The notes under the pieces: model-generated
What the model was told of the DNA's origin: nothing
The model's input: the letters and a program-made list of their open reading frames with translations, nothing else
The model's database searches: none
In this document: piece by piece, positions 52,007-61,227 of the stretch
Layout: every line of letters starts with the position of its first letter
Numbering within the stretch: position 1 is the stretch's first letter
NCBI RefSeq assembly: GCF_041435015.1
Contig: NZ_CP107989.1
Span: 9,300,001 to 9,364,000 of the forward strand
DNA from: Streptomyces canus
GTDB taxonomy: Bacteria; Actinomycetota; Actinomycetes; Streptomycetales; Streptomycetaceae
DNA length: 64,000 bases
Reading direction: 5' to 3'
Made by a program: the position numbers and the translations under genes

Positions 52007-52747
52007 TCACGCCCTCCCTCCCGTCGCCACCGCCGTGAGCAGCACCATCCCGGAGTCCCCGTGGGCCGGCAGGGGCGGGTCGGGGTCGACGTGGGTGATC
52101 GACAAGTCCCGGGTGAGGGGGGTGAACACCTCCGTGACGGTCTCCGGGTTCACCGGACAGCCCGGCCAGCGCGAGGTCGGTCCGATGCGGTGGGTCGGCA
52201 TGTTCTCCATGAACGCGGCCACCAGATGTCCGCCCGGCACCACACAGCGGGCGAACGCCCGGCAGAAGTCAGTGAATTCGGCGATGTCCTCCGTGGCGCC
52301 CTCGGCGACGAAGTGCATGGACGCCAGCTCGTACCCACCCCGCTCCAGGTCCCGGACGTCCGCGTGGACGACGTGCACCTGCGCCAGCGACCCCGCGAGC
52401 GTCCTCGGCACCGCGGGGTTGAGGTGCCGGCACAGCGCGTGGAAGGGCAGCCAGCTCGCGTCGGGCCCGCAGACGATCTGCCGTTGCAGATAGGCCACAT
52501 TGCCCGCGCCGGCCTCGACGGCATCCACACGGCGGCTCGCCGCGGACGCGAGGATCAGCGGGTAGAGGTTGGGCCCGGCACCGAACTCCACCGAGCGGGC
52601 GACCCCGCCCGGTGCCAGACGCCGGTAGAACGCGGAGTGGTGGGTGATCACTTCGGCGTCCGAGGGATGCAACTCCCGGTAGTTCTCGGCGAGATAGTCG
52701 GCGACCGGCCAACGGTCCCAGTCCACGTCGTCGTTGTGCGTCATCAT
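52007..52747 (-). CDS. SAM-dependent methyltransferase (NNMT/PNMT-like)
   Basis: A 246-residue class I methyltransferase with VADYLAENYRELHPSDAEVI (family N-terminus), the SAM motif SVEFGAGPNLYPLILAS (about 50-66), VDAVEAGAGN and HVVHADVRDLERGGYELASMHFVAE. The start is ATG 52747 (or the adjacent ATG 52744), with GGAGG eleven bases upstream. The frame stays open back to ATG 52993, giving a possible 82-residue hydrophobic/basic extension; the shorter form fits the family. The substrate is unknown; the type often methylates N in small molecules. Confidence 0.8.
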   Translation of the reverse strand: MMTHNDDVDWDRWPVADYLAENYRELHPSDAEVITHHSAFYRRLAPGGVARSVEFGAGPNLYPLILASAASRRVDAVEAGAGNVAYLQRQIVCGPDASWLPFHALCRHLNPAVPRTLAGSLAQVHVVHADVRDLERGGYELASMHFVAEGATEDIAEFTDFCRAFARCVVPGGHLVAAFMENMPTHRIGPTSRWPGCPVNPETVTEVFTPLTRDLSITHVDPDPPLPAHGDSGMVLLTAVATGGRA

Positions 52748-53055
52748 CGCCGCATCCACCTCCTCAGTCCCTCGGGCACGGCCGGAAGCGTCCCGCCGGC
52801 GCGGTCGGTGTGGCGAGATGGTCCCAGCACCCGCCCGGTCTTGCGGTACACGCGCCCACCAGGGCCGGCGGTGCGCGGGCCGGTGCACCCGGGTACCGGT
52901 GAGTGCGGTGACGGCCCACAGAGACGTACGCGCAGCGAGGACCGTCACGCAGGCGACCGTGCTGACAGCGACCGGAGTGACGTGAGCGGCCATGAGCCGA
53001 CGATCTTTTTCGATCGTAGGCACCGGGGCGCGGGGCTGCATCCCGGCAGAGCGCG
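52748..53055. other. 308-bp region upstream of the methyltransferase, with one dyad
   Basis: The minus-strand frame from 52993 is open into the methyltransferase (MAAHVTPVAVSTVACVTVLA at its start) but lacks a ribosome site, so it is probably leader sequence. ACGATC (53000-53005) and GATCGT (53012-53017) form a perfect dyad around TTTTTC, a likely operator or promoter element for the minus strand. Confidence 0.4.
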
Positions 53056-53529
53056 TCAGCTCTGATGGAACCGGCCGTGCAACTGCCGTACACGCTCCGT
53101 CAGCTCGGGCACCGGCCCCTCCACGATCACGCCGGGGGCGACCTCGTTGACCGGCAGTGTCCGCACCGGGGGTGCCGGGACGCCCAACTGGGTGAGCCAC
53201 TGGGTCAGTTGCTGGGACGAGGCGACGTACACGATGCGTCCGAGGCCCACCCAGGCGTGCGCGGCCGCGCACATCGGACAGTGCTCGCCGGAGGTGTACA
53301 CGGTGGCCGCCGCCCGGTCCTCGGGCGTCATGTGCGCCGCCGCCCAGCGGGCCAGCTCGAACTCGGGATGCCGGGTGCGGTCCCCTGAGGCCACGCGGTT
53401 GTGGTCCTCGGCGAGGATCTCGCCGTCGGCGCTCACCAGGACCGAGCCGAACGGTTCGTCCCCGGCCTCCAGCGCCTCGGTGGCCAGCTCGACGCAGCGG
53501 CGCAGATACGGCAGTTCGGTTTCCTTCAC
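53056..53529 (-). CDS. nucleoside/guanine-type deaminase
   Basis: A 157-residue zinc-dependent deaminase of the cytidine/deoxycytidylate superfamily. The zinc and proton-shuttle motifs are HPEFELARWAA (His and Glu) and SGEHCPMCAAAHAW (two Cys). HPE with EHCPMC suggests the guanine-deaminase/nucleoside-deaminase branch rather than TadA (HAE...PCxxC). GTG 53529 with AAGGA upstream gives the family length; the longer reading from 53574 adds a basic stretch without support. It lies just downstream of the MFS exporter on the same strand. Confidence 0.85.
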   Translation of the reverse strand: MKETELPYLRRCVELATEALEAGDEPFGSVLVSADGEILAEDHNRVASGDRTRHPEFELARWAAAHMTPEDRAAATVYTSGEHCPMCAAAHAWVGLGRIVYVASSQQLTQWLTQLGVPAPPVRTLPVNEVAPGVIVEGPVPELTERVRQLHGRFHQS

Positions 53530-53584
53530 GATTCTGTGTCCTTCGCGACCATGGAATACGGCCCTCCTCGCCACGAGCCTAAGG

Positions 53585-54781
53585 TCATCGCCGCGTCGCC
53601 GGGAACGCGTTTCGGGCCACGGTGACCACCCCGAGGGCCACCGCGACCAACGGCAACGCGGTCCACGGCAGCGCCCCGGCGCCCCAGCCGTCCAGTGCCA
53701 GACCCCCGGTCAGCGAACCCACCGCGATCCCGGCGTTGTACACCGTGGTCTGCAACGACGTGGCCACGTCCGCCCGCTCCGGACCCGACGCGTCGATCAG
53801 CGCCGTCTGGATCAGCGTCGGCGCACCCCCGAAGGCGACGCCCCACAGGGCGACCGAGATCAGCAGTACACCAGGGACCCCGGCGGCCGGCCCCAGCGCG
53901 AGCATCACGGCCGCGCACAGCGCCAGCGCGCCGATGAGCGTCGGCCGCAGATGCCGGTCCACCAGCACCCCGGTGATCCAGATCCCCACCACCGTCGCCG
54001 CCCCGAACACCAGAAGCACCAGTCCCGTACGGCCGAAACCGGCATGCGCCGCGAACGGGGCGACGTACGTGTACATCACCTGGTGTCCCACCAGCAGGAA
54101 CAGCGTGACGGACAGGACGGCCGGGATGCCCGGCAGCGCGGCGACCCGGGCGAGCGGCACGCGCGCGTGCGCCGTCTCGCCCGGGAAACCGGGCACCCGC
54201 CACCGCACCCAGCCCACCAGCAGCACCGCGAGCCCGGACAGCAGCCCGAACGCCGTGCGCCAGCCCACCGTCCCGGCCAGCGCGGTCCCGGCCGGGATGC
54301 CCAGGGCCAGGGCGAGGGTGATCCCGGCGAGGACGATCGCGATCGCCCGGCCGCGCCGCTCGGCCGGCACCATCCGTGCCGCGTACCCGGCGAGCATCGC
54401 CCAGAGCGTCCCGCCCATGGCCCCGGCCACCAGCCGTGCCCCGAAGGTGAGGGCGTACGACGAGGACATCGCCACCACCGCGTTGCTCACCGCGAAGCCG
54501 AGCAGTGCCCCGACGAGCACCGGCCGGCGTGGCAGCCCGCGCAGCATCGCCGTGAGCGGGATCGCGGCGGCGAAGGACGCGAGCGCGTACCCGGTGACGA
54601 GGAAGCCGATCCGGGCTTCGGAGACGCCCAGATCCGGGGCCATGCGGGGCAGCAGACCCGCGGGCAGCAGCTCGGTCAGCGCAGCGGTGAAGGCGGCCGT
54701 CGACAGGGCGAGGAGCCCGGACCACGGAAGCGGGACGGAACTGGGCGGGGCTGTGCCCTTGGCCGGGCAGGTGGTGGACAT
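53585..54781 (-). CDS. MFS exporter, DHA1 (Cmx/AraJ-like)
   Basis: A 398-residue inner-membrane transporter with 12 predicted helices. Helix 1-2 features are FTAALTELLPAGLLPRMAPD and GFLVTGYALASFAAAIPLTA; motif A-like LRGLPRRP and the GRLVAG-type motif in ARLVAGAMGGTLWAM are seen. Members export chloramphenicol-like drugs or sugars/arabinose analogues. It is divergent from the MerR regulator, with a perfect dyad (54797-54816) 15 bp upstream of its start, so it is probably drug-inducible through MerR. Confidence 0.9.
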   Translation of the reverse strand: MSTTCPAKGTAPPSSVPLPWSGLLALSTAAFTAALTELLPAGLLPRMAPDLGVSEARIGFLVTGYALASFAAAIPLTAMLRGLPRRPVLVGALLGFAVSNAVVAMSSSYALTFGARLVAGAMGGTLWAMLAGYAARMVPAERRGRAIAIVLAGITLALALGIPAGTALAGTVGWRTAFGLLSGLAVLLVGWVRWRVPGFPGETAHARVPLARVAALPGIPAVLSVTLFLLVGHQVMYTYVAPFAAHAGFGRTGLVLLVFGAATVVGIWITGVLVDRHLRPTLIGALALCAAVMLALGPAAGVPGVLLISVALWGVAFGGAPTLIQTALIDASGPERADVATSLQTTVYNAGIAVGSLTGGLALDGWGAGALPWTALPLVAVALGVVTVARNAFPATRR

Positions 54782-54796
54782 GCGACCATGATCGGA

Positions 54797-54816
54797 CCTT
54801 CACATCAGTGTGAAGG
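54797..54816. promoter_or_regulatory. perfect 20-bp MerR operator
   Basis: CCTTCACA (54797-54804) and TGTGAAGG (54809-54816) are exact inverted arms around TCAG, in the 58-bp gap between the exporter start (54781) and the MerR start (54840). MerR activators bind such dyads within a lengthened -35/-10 spacer. Confidence 0.75.
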
Positions 54817-54839
54817 CAAGGGCGACCCGGGAGTACGCG

Positions 54840-55217
54840 ATGAAGATCGGTGAACTGTCCCGACGCACCGGAGTCCCCACCCGGCTGCTGCGCTACTACG
54901 AGGAGCAGGGCCTGCTCCACCCCGAGCGCACCGACAACGGCTACCGCGCCTTCGGAGAGGCCGCGGTCCGCGACGTCCAGCAGATCCGCGGGCTGCTGGA
55001 CTCGGGCCTGACCACGGAGATGATCCGCGTGATCCTGCCGTACCTTTCGGGGCCGGAGGAGATCCTGTTGCCGCCCGAGCACCTGACACCTCGGACCGCG
55101 GCTCTCCTGGAGGCCCACGTCGATCGCATCCAGGCCCGGATCGACTGTCTTGCCCGCAACCGCGACCGGCTCAGCGCCTACCTGGCGGCGGTCCGCGCGG
55201 AGGCCGGGCGGCCGTAA
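54840..55217 (+). CDS. MerR-family transcriptional regulator
   Basis: A 125-residue MerR protein. The winged helix-turn-helix is the classic MKIGELSRRTGVPTRLLRYY followed by EEQGLLHPERTDNGYR, then a dimerisation coiled coil (about 75-115). No Cys residues are present in metal-sensor positions (single Cys in the coil), so it is of the drug- or effector-sensing type rather than a metal sensor. It is divergent from the MFS exporter and most likely regulates it through the dyad between them. Confidence 0.92.
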   Translation: MKIGELSRRTGVPTRLLRYYEEQGLLHPERTDNGYRAFGEAAVRDVQQIRGLLDSGLTTEMIRVILPYLSGPEEILLPPEHLTPRTAALLEAHVDRIQARIDCLARNRDRLSAYLAAVRAEAGRP

Positions 55218-55258
55218 TCGCCATTGCCGCAAAGGCGTCCGGGTGATGAAGTGAGCCC

Positions 55259-56032
55259 ATGGATCATGTAGCGGTACTCGCCCTCTTCGACCGGGACATG
55301 CGCGAAGGCGCACAGCCGGACGGTCCCGGTGCCCATGTCGAGCGGGTCGGCGGGGTGGTCCGCCAGGTCGCCGCCGAGCACGGCTGGAACGGCGTCGTCT
55401 GGTCCGACCTGGACGCGTCGAGCGCCGACAAGGCGATCGCCGAGCAGATCGCGTACTACACCGGGCTCGGCCGCGAGTTCGAGTGGAAGCTGTACGGCCA
55501 CGACCTGCCGTTCGACCTCGGACAGCGGCTCAGGGCAGCCGGATTCACTCCCGAGCCCGAGGAGACGCTGATGATCGCCGAGGTCGCCGACCTCACCCTG
55601 GACGTCGAACCGCCCGAGGGGATCCGTTTCCTTCCGGTCACCGACCGGGCGGGCGTCAACCTCGTGGCGGATGTGCACGAGAAGGCCTTCGGCACCGACA
55701 GCTCCCGGCTGCGGCACCAGCTGCTCGCCCGGCTGGACGACCCCGACAGCGTGGTCGCCGTCGTCGCGCTCGCCGGAGACGAGCCGGTCAGCGCCGCCCG
55801 CATGGAGCTCGTGCCCGGCACCCGCTTCGCCGGCCTGTGGGGCGGCGGCACCGTCGAGAGCTGGCGCGGCCGCGGGATCTACCGCGCCCTGGTCGCGCAC
55901 CGGGCCCGCGCCGCCGTGGAGCGTGGATACCGCTACCTCCAGGTCGACGCGCTGGCCACGAGCCGGCCGATCCTGGAACGCCTCGGGTTCGAGCCGCTGA
56001 CGATCACGCAGCCGCACGTGTACCAGCCGTAG
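55259..56032 (+). CDS. GNAT-family N-acetyltransferase
   Basis: A 257-residue acetyl-CoA-dependent acyltransferase. The GNAT domain occupies about residues 120-257, with the acetyl-CoA loop VESWRGRGIYRALVAHRARA and the C-terminal ATSRPILERLGFEPL. The N-terminal 115 residues (FEWKLYGHDLPFDLGQRLRA, EETLMIAE) are a second, degenerate-looking half often seen in such Streptomyces proteins. It is 41 bp downstream of merR on the same strand. The substrate is unknown. Confidence 0.87.
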   Translation: MDHVAVLALFDRDMREGAQPDGPGAHVERVGGVVRQVAAEHGWNGVVWSDLDASSADKAIAEQIAYYTGLGREFEWKLYGHDLPFDLGQRLRAAGFTPEPEETLMIAEVADLTLDVEPPEGIRFLPVTDRAGVNLVADVHEKAFGTDSSRLRHQLLARLDDPDSVVAVVALAGDEPVSAARMELVPGTRFAGLWGGGTVESWRGRGIYRALVAHRARAAVERGYRYLQVDALATSRPILERLGFEPLTITQPHVYQP

Positions 56033-56132
56033 CACCCGGCGGCCGGGACAGCTGTGGTCAGGTGGCGGGGACGGCTGTAGAGGCCGGCGGCCGCGATGTC
56101 ACATCCGGGCCCGCCCGATCCGTCGCACCGGT

Positions 56133-57056
56133 ATGACGACGAACCAGAACCAGAGCATCCTCCTCGCCGGCGCGAGCGGCGTCCTCGGCCGCCACGTCGC
56201 CAGGGCCCTGACCGACGCGGGCCACAAGGTCACCGGACTCGGCCGGAGCGAGGGCAACGGCGTCCGGGCCGACCTCATGGACCGCGAGGCCCTGCTGCGG
56301 GCCGTGGACGGACAGCACTTCGACACGGTCGTCCACGCGGCGACCGCCCTGCGCAAGCCGCCCATGCGCCACCGCGACATGTACGCCACCGACGCGCTGC
56401 GCATCGAGGGCACCGCCCACCTCGTCGAGGCCGCCCGGGCCACCGGCGCCCGCCGTTTCGTCACCGAGTCGATGGTCTTCGGATACGGGTACGGCGACTT
56501 CGGCGACCGACCGGTCACGGAGGACGACGAGTTCGCGCCGCGCGGCACCGACCCGGAGCTGGAGCGGCACCTCGCCGGGATGCGTACGAAGGAACAACTC
56601 ACCTTCGAGGCGGCCGGGTTGGAGGGCATCGCACTGCGCTTCGGCCTCTTCTACGGCCCCGGCGGCACCGACAACGTCCTGGCCCTGCTGCGCAAGCGGC
56701 AACTGCCCGCCCCCGCCGACCACGGCCGGGTCCTGCCGTGGGTCGAACTCACCGACGCGGCCCGCGCGGTGGCCGCGGCGGTCGTACACGGGCGCCCGGG
56801 GCAGGCGTACAACGTCGTGGACCGCGCACCGCTCGGCTTCCGCGCCCATCTGCTGTGCGTGGCCGAGGAGTTCGGACTGCCGAAGCCGATGAGCGTACCG
56901 CTGTGGCTCACGAGGCCGATGAGCTACGCGCACACGATGTTCTCGGCGAACCTGAGGGTGTCGGCGGAGAAGGCCGAGCGGGAACTGGGCTGGACGCCCG
57001 CGTACCCGTCCAGTCGCGACGGTCTGGCCGCACTGCGGGCCGCGACGGCCCGGTGA
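56133..57056 (+). CDS. NAD-dependent epimerase/dehydratase family protein
   Basis: A 307-residue extended SDR. The cofactor motif is LLAGASGVLGRHVARAL (about 10-26), with an unusual SMVFGYGYGDFGD where the active-site Tyr-x-x-x-Lys would lie; the acceptor domain ends WTPAYPSSRDGLAAL. The canonical YxxxK is not evident, so it may be an atypical reductase or non-catalytic. It lies 100 bp after the GNAT gene and ends base-to-base against the converging gene at 57057. Confidence 0.83.
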   Translation: MTTNQNQSILLAGASGVLGRHVARALTDAGHKVTGLGRSEGNGVRADLMDREALLRAVDGQHFDTVVHAATALRKPPMRHRDMYATDALRIEGTAHLVEAARATGARRFVTESMVFGYGYGDFGDRPVTEDDEFAPRGTDPELERHLAGMRTKEQLTFEAAGLEGIALRFGLFYGPGGTDNVLALLRKRQLPAPADHGRVLPWVELTDAARAVAAAVVHGRPGQAYNVVDRAPLGFRAHLLCVAEEFGLPKPMSVPLWLTRPMSYAHTMFSANLRVSAEKAERELGWTPAYPSSRDGLAALRAATAR

Positions 57057-57938
57057 TCACAGATCGAGCTGGTACTCCACGGACCTGTGCGTCGGCAGGT
57101 ATCCGAGTGAGTCGTTGACGGCCAGCATCGGCTTGTTGCTCTCCGCGGTGTCGGTGCACAACCCGGACAGTCTCGGGTACCGTTCGAGCGCGTGGCAGAC
57201 GGCCGCGGCCTTCATCCAGCGGGCGAGGCCCTTCCCGCGGTGCTCGGGCAGCACAGCGGTGCCGTAGTGCTGTCCGTCCCCTGATCCGTCGCCCGGCACG
57301 ACCAGTTCGGAGAAGCCGACCACGCTGCCGTCCGTCGCGTCCACGGCGGCGACGGTGTGCAGCAGCTCTCCGCGTCGCGCGATCGCCTCCGCGGCCGCGA
57401 TCACGCGCTCCACGTCCCAGACGACCCTGCCGAAGTCCGTGCCCTCCATCGGCATGTCGTCCATCGCCCGCCGCGAGTCGGCGAAGGACCGCGCCAGCGC
57501 GTCCGGCACGGTGCCCTCCCACTCGGCCAACCGGTAACCGGGGTGCGGCAGTTCGACGAGCGCGTCGATCGCGGCACGATCGACGTCGGCCAGCGGGAGC
57601 CGGGCGTAGGTGAGCGCCAGGACCTGCCGGAAGCCCCGCGCGGCCAGAAACTGATCGGCGGGGGAGCCCTGTACGGCCTGCGCGATCACAGACCGCCGCC
57701 CCTCCGCCTTCGCGGCGCCCACGGCGGCCTTCAGCAGCCGGCTTCCGACGCCCTGCCGCCGCTCGGCGCCGTGCACGGCGAGGTGTAGTTCGGCGAGGTG
57801 CTCCTGCCCCTCCTTCGTGAACAGCCGTAGGAAGGCGGACCCGAGCGGGACCCCGTCGTCCCCGGAGGCCAGCCAGGCCAGACGGCGGCTGGAGGCGGTG
57901 GGTTCGAGGTCGGCGAGCGGGGTGATGGGGAAGCGCAA
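57057..57938 (-). CDS. double-domain GNAT acetyltransferase
   Basis: A 293-residue protein with two GNAT halves: the first has ERRQGVGSRLLKAAVGAAKA with ARGFRQV, the second LPEHRGKGLARWMKAAAVCH with AVNDSLGYLPTHRSVEYQL. This is the arrangement of mycothiol-synthase-like and related enzymes. The start is taken as TTG 57938 because GGAG lies six bases upstream and the N-terminus (MRFPITPLADLEPT) fits; no ATG or GTG suits. The stop abuts that of the epimerase gene with no spacer. Confidence 0.85.
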   Translation of the reverse strand: MRFPITPLADLEPTASSRRLAWLASGDDGVPLGSAFLRLFTKEGQEHLAELHLAVHGAERRQGVGSRLLKAAVGAAKAEGRRSVIAQAVQGSPADQFLAARGFRQVLALTYARLPLADVDRAAIDALVELPHPGYRLAEWEGTVPDALARSFADSRRAMDDMPMEGTDFGRVVWDVERVIAAAEAIARRGELLHTVAAVDATDGSVVGFSELVVPGDGSGDGQHYGTAVLPEHRGKGLARWMKAAAVCHALERYPRLSGLCTDTAESNKPMLAVNDSLGYLPTHRSVEYQLDL

Positions 57939-58138
57939 GCGAGTCTCCGTCAGGGAGGGGGCGGCGGGCGCTTGAAGCCTGCCGTCGCACTCCGGCGGGC
58001 GCAACGGGATTTGACGTCGGGGCACCCCCACGCGTCGGAGCACCCACACTCAGGGCACTCACGTGCGGCGGCGCGCCGGAGTCTCCGGCGCGCCGCGTTC
58101 TCGCGTGTGCTGGTGTGGTGCCCTGTGCCGTACGACCG

Positions 58139-58402
58139 TCAGCGGCGCGCCTTCGACCGGTCCAGCGCCGCCACGCCGAGCGCGGCGAGACCGATCTGGA
58201 TGAGCCACTCGACCCAGTCGATGCCCTTGGTGTCGGCCACGTCGAAGGCCCCGGCGATCGCCGAGCCGATCAGTGCGGCCACGATGCCGACCAGAATGGT
58301 CCACAGAATTCCGATGCGCTGACGGCCCGGAACCACGAGCCGGCCCAGGACACCGATGACTATGCCGATCACGATGGCACTGATGATGCCGTCGACTTCC
58401 AT
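58139..58402 (-). CDS. GlsB/YeaQ/YmgE-family small membrane protein
   Basis: An 87-residue inner-membrane protein with three hydrophobic helices (IISAIVIGIVIGVLGRLVVP, IGILWTILVGIVAALIGSAI, WLIQIGLAALGVAAL). It belongs to the transglycosylase-associated/GlsB stress family, whose exact function is unsettled. ATG 58402 has AGGGG five bases upstream. Confidence 0.88.
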   Translation of the reverse strand: MEVDGIISAIVIGIVIGVLGRLVVPGRQRIGILWTILVGIVAALIGSAIAGAFDVADTKGIDWVEWLIQIGLAALGVAALDRSKARR

Positions 58403-58632
58403 CTCCGCCCCTTTTCTGATGAGCCCCGATGTAGTCCGGATGCCCGCTGGGGGCGGCGTCAGTCCGGCTCCGTCCCAACCGTCGGTCAACACCCGGTCAA
58501 TCCTGGTCCGGAGTAGCGGACGATTCTGTTCAGCCTTCTTCGTGTCATGTACCGTTCAAATTAATCGCATATCTATGCGCGTAGTTCCCTTCCCGCATCA
58601 CCCTTCCCCCACTCCTCACGGAGGTATGCCGG

Positions 58633-60066
58633 ATGCTCGGACTTACCGTTCCCCGCCACAGACTCGGCGCGGTCCTCGCCGGATTCAGCCTCATCGCCGC
58701 GGGTGTCGCCGTGCAGGTCGCCGCCACCCCCGCCGCCGCTGCCACCCCGCACCGGATCCTCTTCGACAACGCCCACGCCGAGACGGCCGGCAACGCGGAC
58801 TGGATCATCTCCACCGGTCAGCCCGACCCCCTGGGGGAGGACTCCTCGCCCTCCGCCGAGACCGACTGGACCGGCGCCCTCTCCTCCTGGGGTGTCGCCC
58901 TCCAGAAAACCGGCGACTACAGCCTCAGGACCGCGACGAGCGCCCTCACTTACGGCGGCTCCGCGGCCACCGACCTGTCGAACTTCGACACCCTGGTCCT
59001 GCCCGAGCCCAACACGCTCTTCACCACCGCCGAGAAGACGGCGATCATGACCTTCGTGAAGAACGGCGGCGGCCTCTTCATGATCTCGGACCACACCGGC
59101 GCCGACCGCAACAACGACGGCGAGGACGCGGTCGAGATCCTCAACGACCTGATGACCAACAACAGTGTCGACTCGACCGACCCGTTCGGCTTCTCGATCG
59201 ACTCGCTGAGCATCGGCTCGGACTACCCGAGCGCCATCAGCGACAGCAGCAACCCCGTCCTGCACGGCTCCTTCGGCACCGTGACCAAGAGCCTGATCGC
59301 CAGCGGCACCACGGCCACCCTCAAGCCCGCCGACAACTCCGCCGTCAAGGGCCTGCTCTACCGCACGGGTTACTCGGGCAACACCGGGGCCTTCTTCGCG
59401 ACCAGCACCTTCGGCAGCGGCCGCGTCGCCTTCTGGGGCGACAGCTCACCCATGGACGACGGCACCGGCCAGTCCGGCAACACCCTCTACGACGGCTGGA
59501 ACGACTCCGGCGCCACCAACGCGGCCCTCGCCCTGAACGCCACGGAATGGCTGGCGGGCGGCAGCGGCAGCGGTGGTGGCGGCGGTTCCACCTGCACGCC
59601 CGCCCAACTCCTCGGCAACAACGGCTTCGAGTCGGGCAGCAGCGCCTGGAGTGGCACCAGCGGCGTGATCACCAACTCAGGCGACGAGTCCGCCCGCACC
59701 GGCTCGTACTACGCCTGGCTCGCCGGCTACGGCTCCGCGCACACCGACACCCTGTCCCAGTCGGTGACCGTCCCGGCCGCGTGCACCACGGCCACGCTCA
59801 GCTTCTACCTGCACGTCGACACCGCCGAGACCACCACCAGCACCGCCTACGACACCCTCAAGGTGCAGGTCCTGAACGGCTCGGGCACGGTACTGGGCAC
59901 GCCGGCCACGTACTCGAACCTCAACGCGGCCTCCGGCTACACCCAGCGCAGCTTCAGCCTGGCGGGTTACGCCGGCCAGACCGTCACCCTCAAGTTCACC
60001 GGCACGGAGGGCTCCACCCTCCAGACGTCGTTCGTCATCGACGACACGGCACTGAACGTCAGCTGA
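58633..60066 (+). CDS. secreted modular protein, GATase-like domain plus C-terminal beta-sandwich
   Basis: A 477-residue exported protein. Signal peptide 1-37 ([20 protein letters not shown], cleavage at AAA-ATP). Residues about 40-310 form a DUF4350/GATase-like hydrolase domain ([57 protein letters not shown]). A Gly/Ser linker ([10 protein letters not shown]) leads to a jelly-roll domain (about 325-477) with Cys at both sides, like the carbohydrate- or protein-binding domains of Streptomyces proteases. The activity is not known. Confidence 0.8.
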   Translation: MLGLTVPRHRLGAVLAGFSLIAAGVAVQVAATPAAAATPHRILFDNAHAETAGNADWIISTGQPDPLGEDSSPSAETDWTGALSSWGVALQKTGDYSLRTATSALTYGGSAATDLSNFDTLVLPEPNTLFTTAEKTAIMTFVKNGGGLFMISDHTGADRNNDGEDAVEILNDLMTNNSVDSTDPFGFSIDSLSIGSDYPSAISDSSNPVLHGSFGTVTKSLIASGTTATLKPADNSAVKGLLYRTGYSGNTGAFFATSTFGSGRVAFWGDSSPMDDGTGQSGNTLYDGWNDSGATNAALALNATEWLAGGSGSGGGGGSTCTPAQLLGNNGFESGSSAWSGTSGVITNSGDESARTGSYYAWLAGYGSAHTDTLSQSVTVPAACTTATLSFYLHVDTAETTTSTAYDTLKVQVLNGSGTVLGTPATYSNLNAASGYTQRSFSLAGYAGQTVTLKFTGTEGSTLQTSFVIDDTALNVS

Positions 60067-60604
60067 CCCGCTCGGGGACCCACCCGGTCACGGCCGTCAC
60101 CTCGGCCGCGATGTCGATCACCGTACGCCCGTCGGTCACCACGCGCAGCGTGCCGGCGGGCGCACGCTCGTCCAGCATCCGAGCCTTGCGGGCGCTGCCC
60201 CGCAGCTCCCGCTCCAGCTCGGAGCCGAGCTCCCGCCCGGCCAGCCGCCGCTCGGTCGTCTCGTCGCTCGCGGTGAGCAGGACCCGTACGATCCGGACGC
60301 CGACGCCCATCGCCCGCCGGAACACGCCCGTCGACTCCTCCAGCACGCTCACGGTGTGGGTGTAGACGAGGCGCCGGTAGCCGAGTTCGGCGTAGTTCCC
60401 CCACACGGCTGTCAGATTGCGCTCAGCGACGGCGGCCCGGTGCGGATCGCCCCCGGGCGCCGGATGCACCTGCCCCATGAAGTCACCGTCGATCACCGCA
60501 TGGGCGACCCGAGCGGCCCGCAACCTCGCCGAGATCTCCCAGCCCACGGTCGTCTTGCCGACTCCGGCACGTCCTCCGAGGAGCAGAACCTCCGCGTGAT
60601 CCAT
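60059..60604 (-). CDS. P-loop nucleoside-kinase-like ATPase
   Basis: A 181-residue small kinase-like protein with Walker [21 protein letters not shown] (about 7-26), a DGDFMG motif after the second strand and an Arg-rich lid ([20 protein letters not shown]). This is the adenylylsulfate-/shikimate-kinase-like architecture used for small-molecule phosphorylation. The substrate is unknown. Its stop overlaps that of the secreted protein gene inside the palindrome GTCAGCTGAC. Confidence 0.85.
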   Translation of the reverse strand: MDHAEVLLLGGRAGVGKTTVGWEISARLRAARVAHAVIDGDFMGQVHPAPGGDPHRAAVAERNLTAVWGNYAELGYRRLVYTHTVSVLEESTGVFRRAMGVGVRIVRVLLTASDETTERRLAGRELGSELERELRGSARKARMLDERAPAGTLRVVTDGRTVIDIAAEVTAVTGWVPERVS

Positions 60605-60647
60605 ACGGCGAGAGTGGCACGCCAAGTCTCCGCAGGGCCACGGAGTT

Positions 60648-61199
60648 TCAGGCACGCAGGCGCCACGTGCGCAGGACGACCTCCCGGCCGCGCGACACCC
60701 TCCGGACCGGCGGCTCGTCCGTGAGCTCGAACGCACAGGACCGGGCGACCGCCTCACTCGCCGCGTTGGCGGCGTCGATGCACAGCACCACCCGACGGGG
60801 CCGGATCTCCCGGACGGCGTACTCGGCCGCGAGGCCCACCGCCCGCCCGGCGAGCCCTTGGCCGCGGTGTGCGGGCCCGATGCCATAGGCGAGTTCCAGG
60901 TCACGCTCGTCCGACCCGCTGCGGAACAGCAGCACCTCCCCGCGGGGGAGGAGCCCGTCCGTGGTGACGGCCAACTGGATCCTCCGTCCCTCGGCCTGGC
61001 CCTCCCGCGCGCCGGCGAGATAGGCGCGCGCCGCGTCCAGGTCGAACGGCGAGGCCACCGGCGTCCAGCGGGCCATCTCCGGATCGTCGTAGAGCGCGAC
61101 CAGGTCGGCGAGGTCGGCGTCCGCCCACTCGCGCAGCCGGACGCCGTAGCCTTCGAGAGGTGCGGGCGGGACAAGGGTGAAGGTCTTGTTCGTGTCCAT
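60648..61199 (-). CDS. RimJ/RimL-type GNAT acetyltransferase
   Basis: A 183-residue N-acetyltransferase. The N-terminal GYGVRLREWADADLADLVAL and the acetyl-CoA loop GIGPAHRGQGLAGRAVGLAA, followed by CIDAANAASEAVARSCAFEL, are typical of the RimJ/RimL ribosomal-protein or amino-acid-acetylating group. ATG 61199 is the start. It is upstream of the P-loop kinase on the same strand and divergent, 28 bp away, from the phosphotransferase. Confidence 0.9.
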   Translation of the reverse strand: MDTNKTFTLVPPAPLEGYGVRLREWADADLADLVALYDDPEMARWTPVASPFDLDAARAYLAGAREGQAEGRRIQLAVTTDGLLPRGEVLLFRSGSDERDLELAYGIGPAHRGQGLAGRAVGLAAEYAVREIRPRRVVLCIDAANAASEAVARSCAFELTDEPPVRRVSRGREVVLRTWRLRA

Positions 61200-61227
61200 G
61201 GGTCGATCCTGCCCCGGGAGGCGGTCG

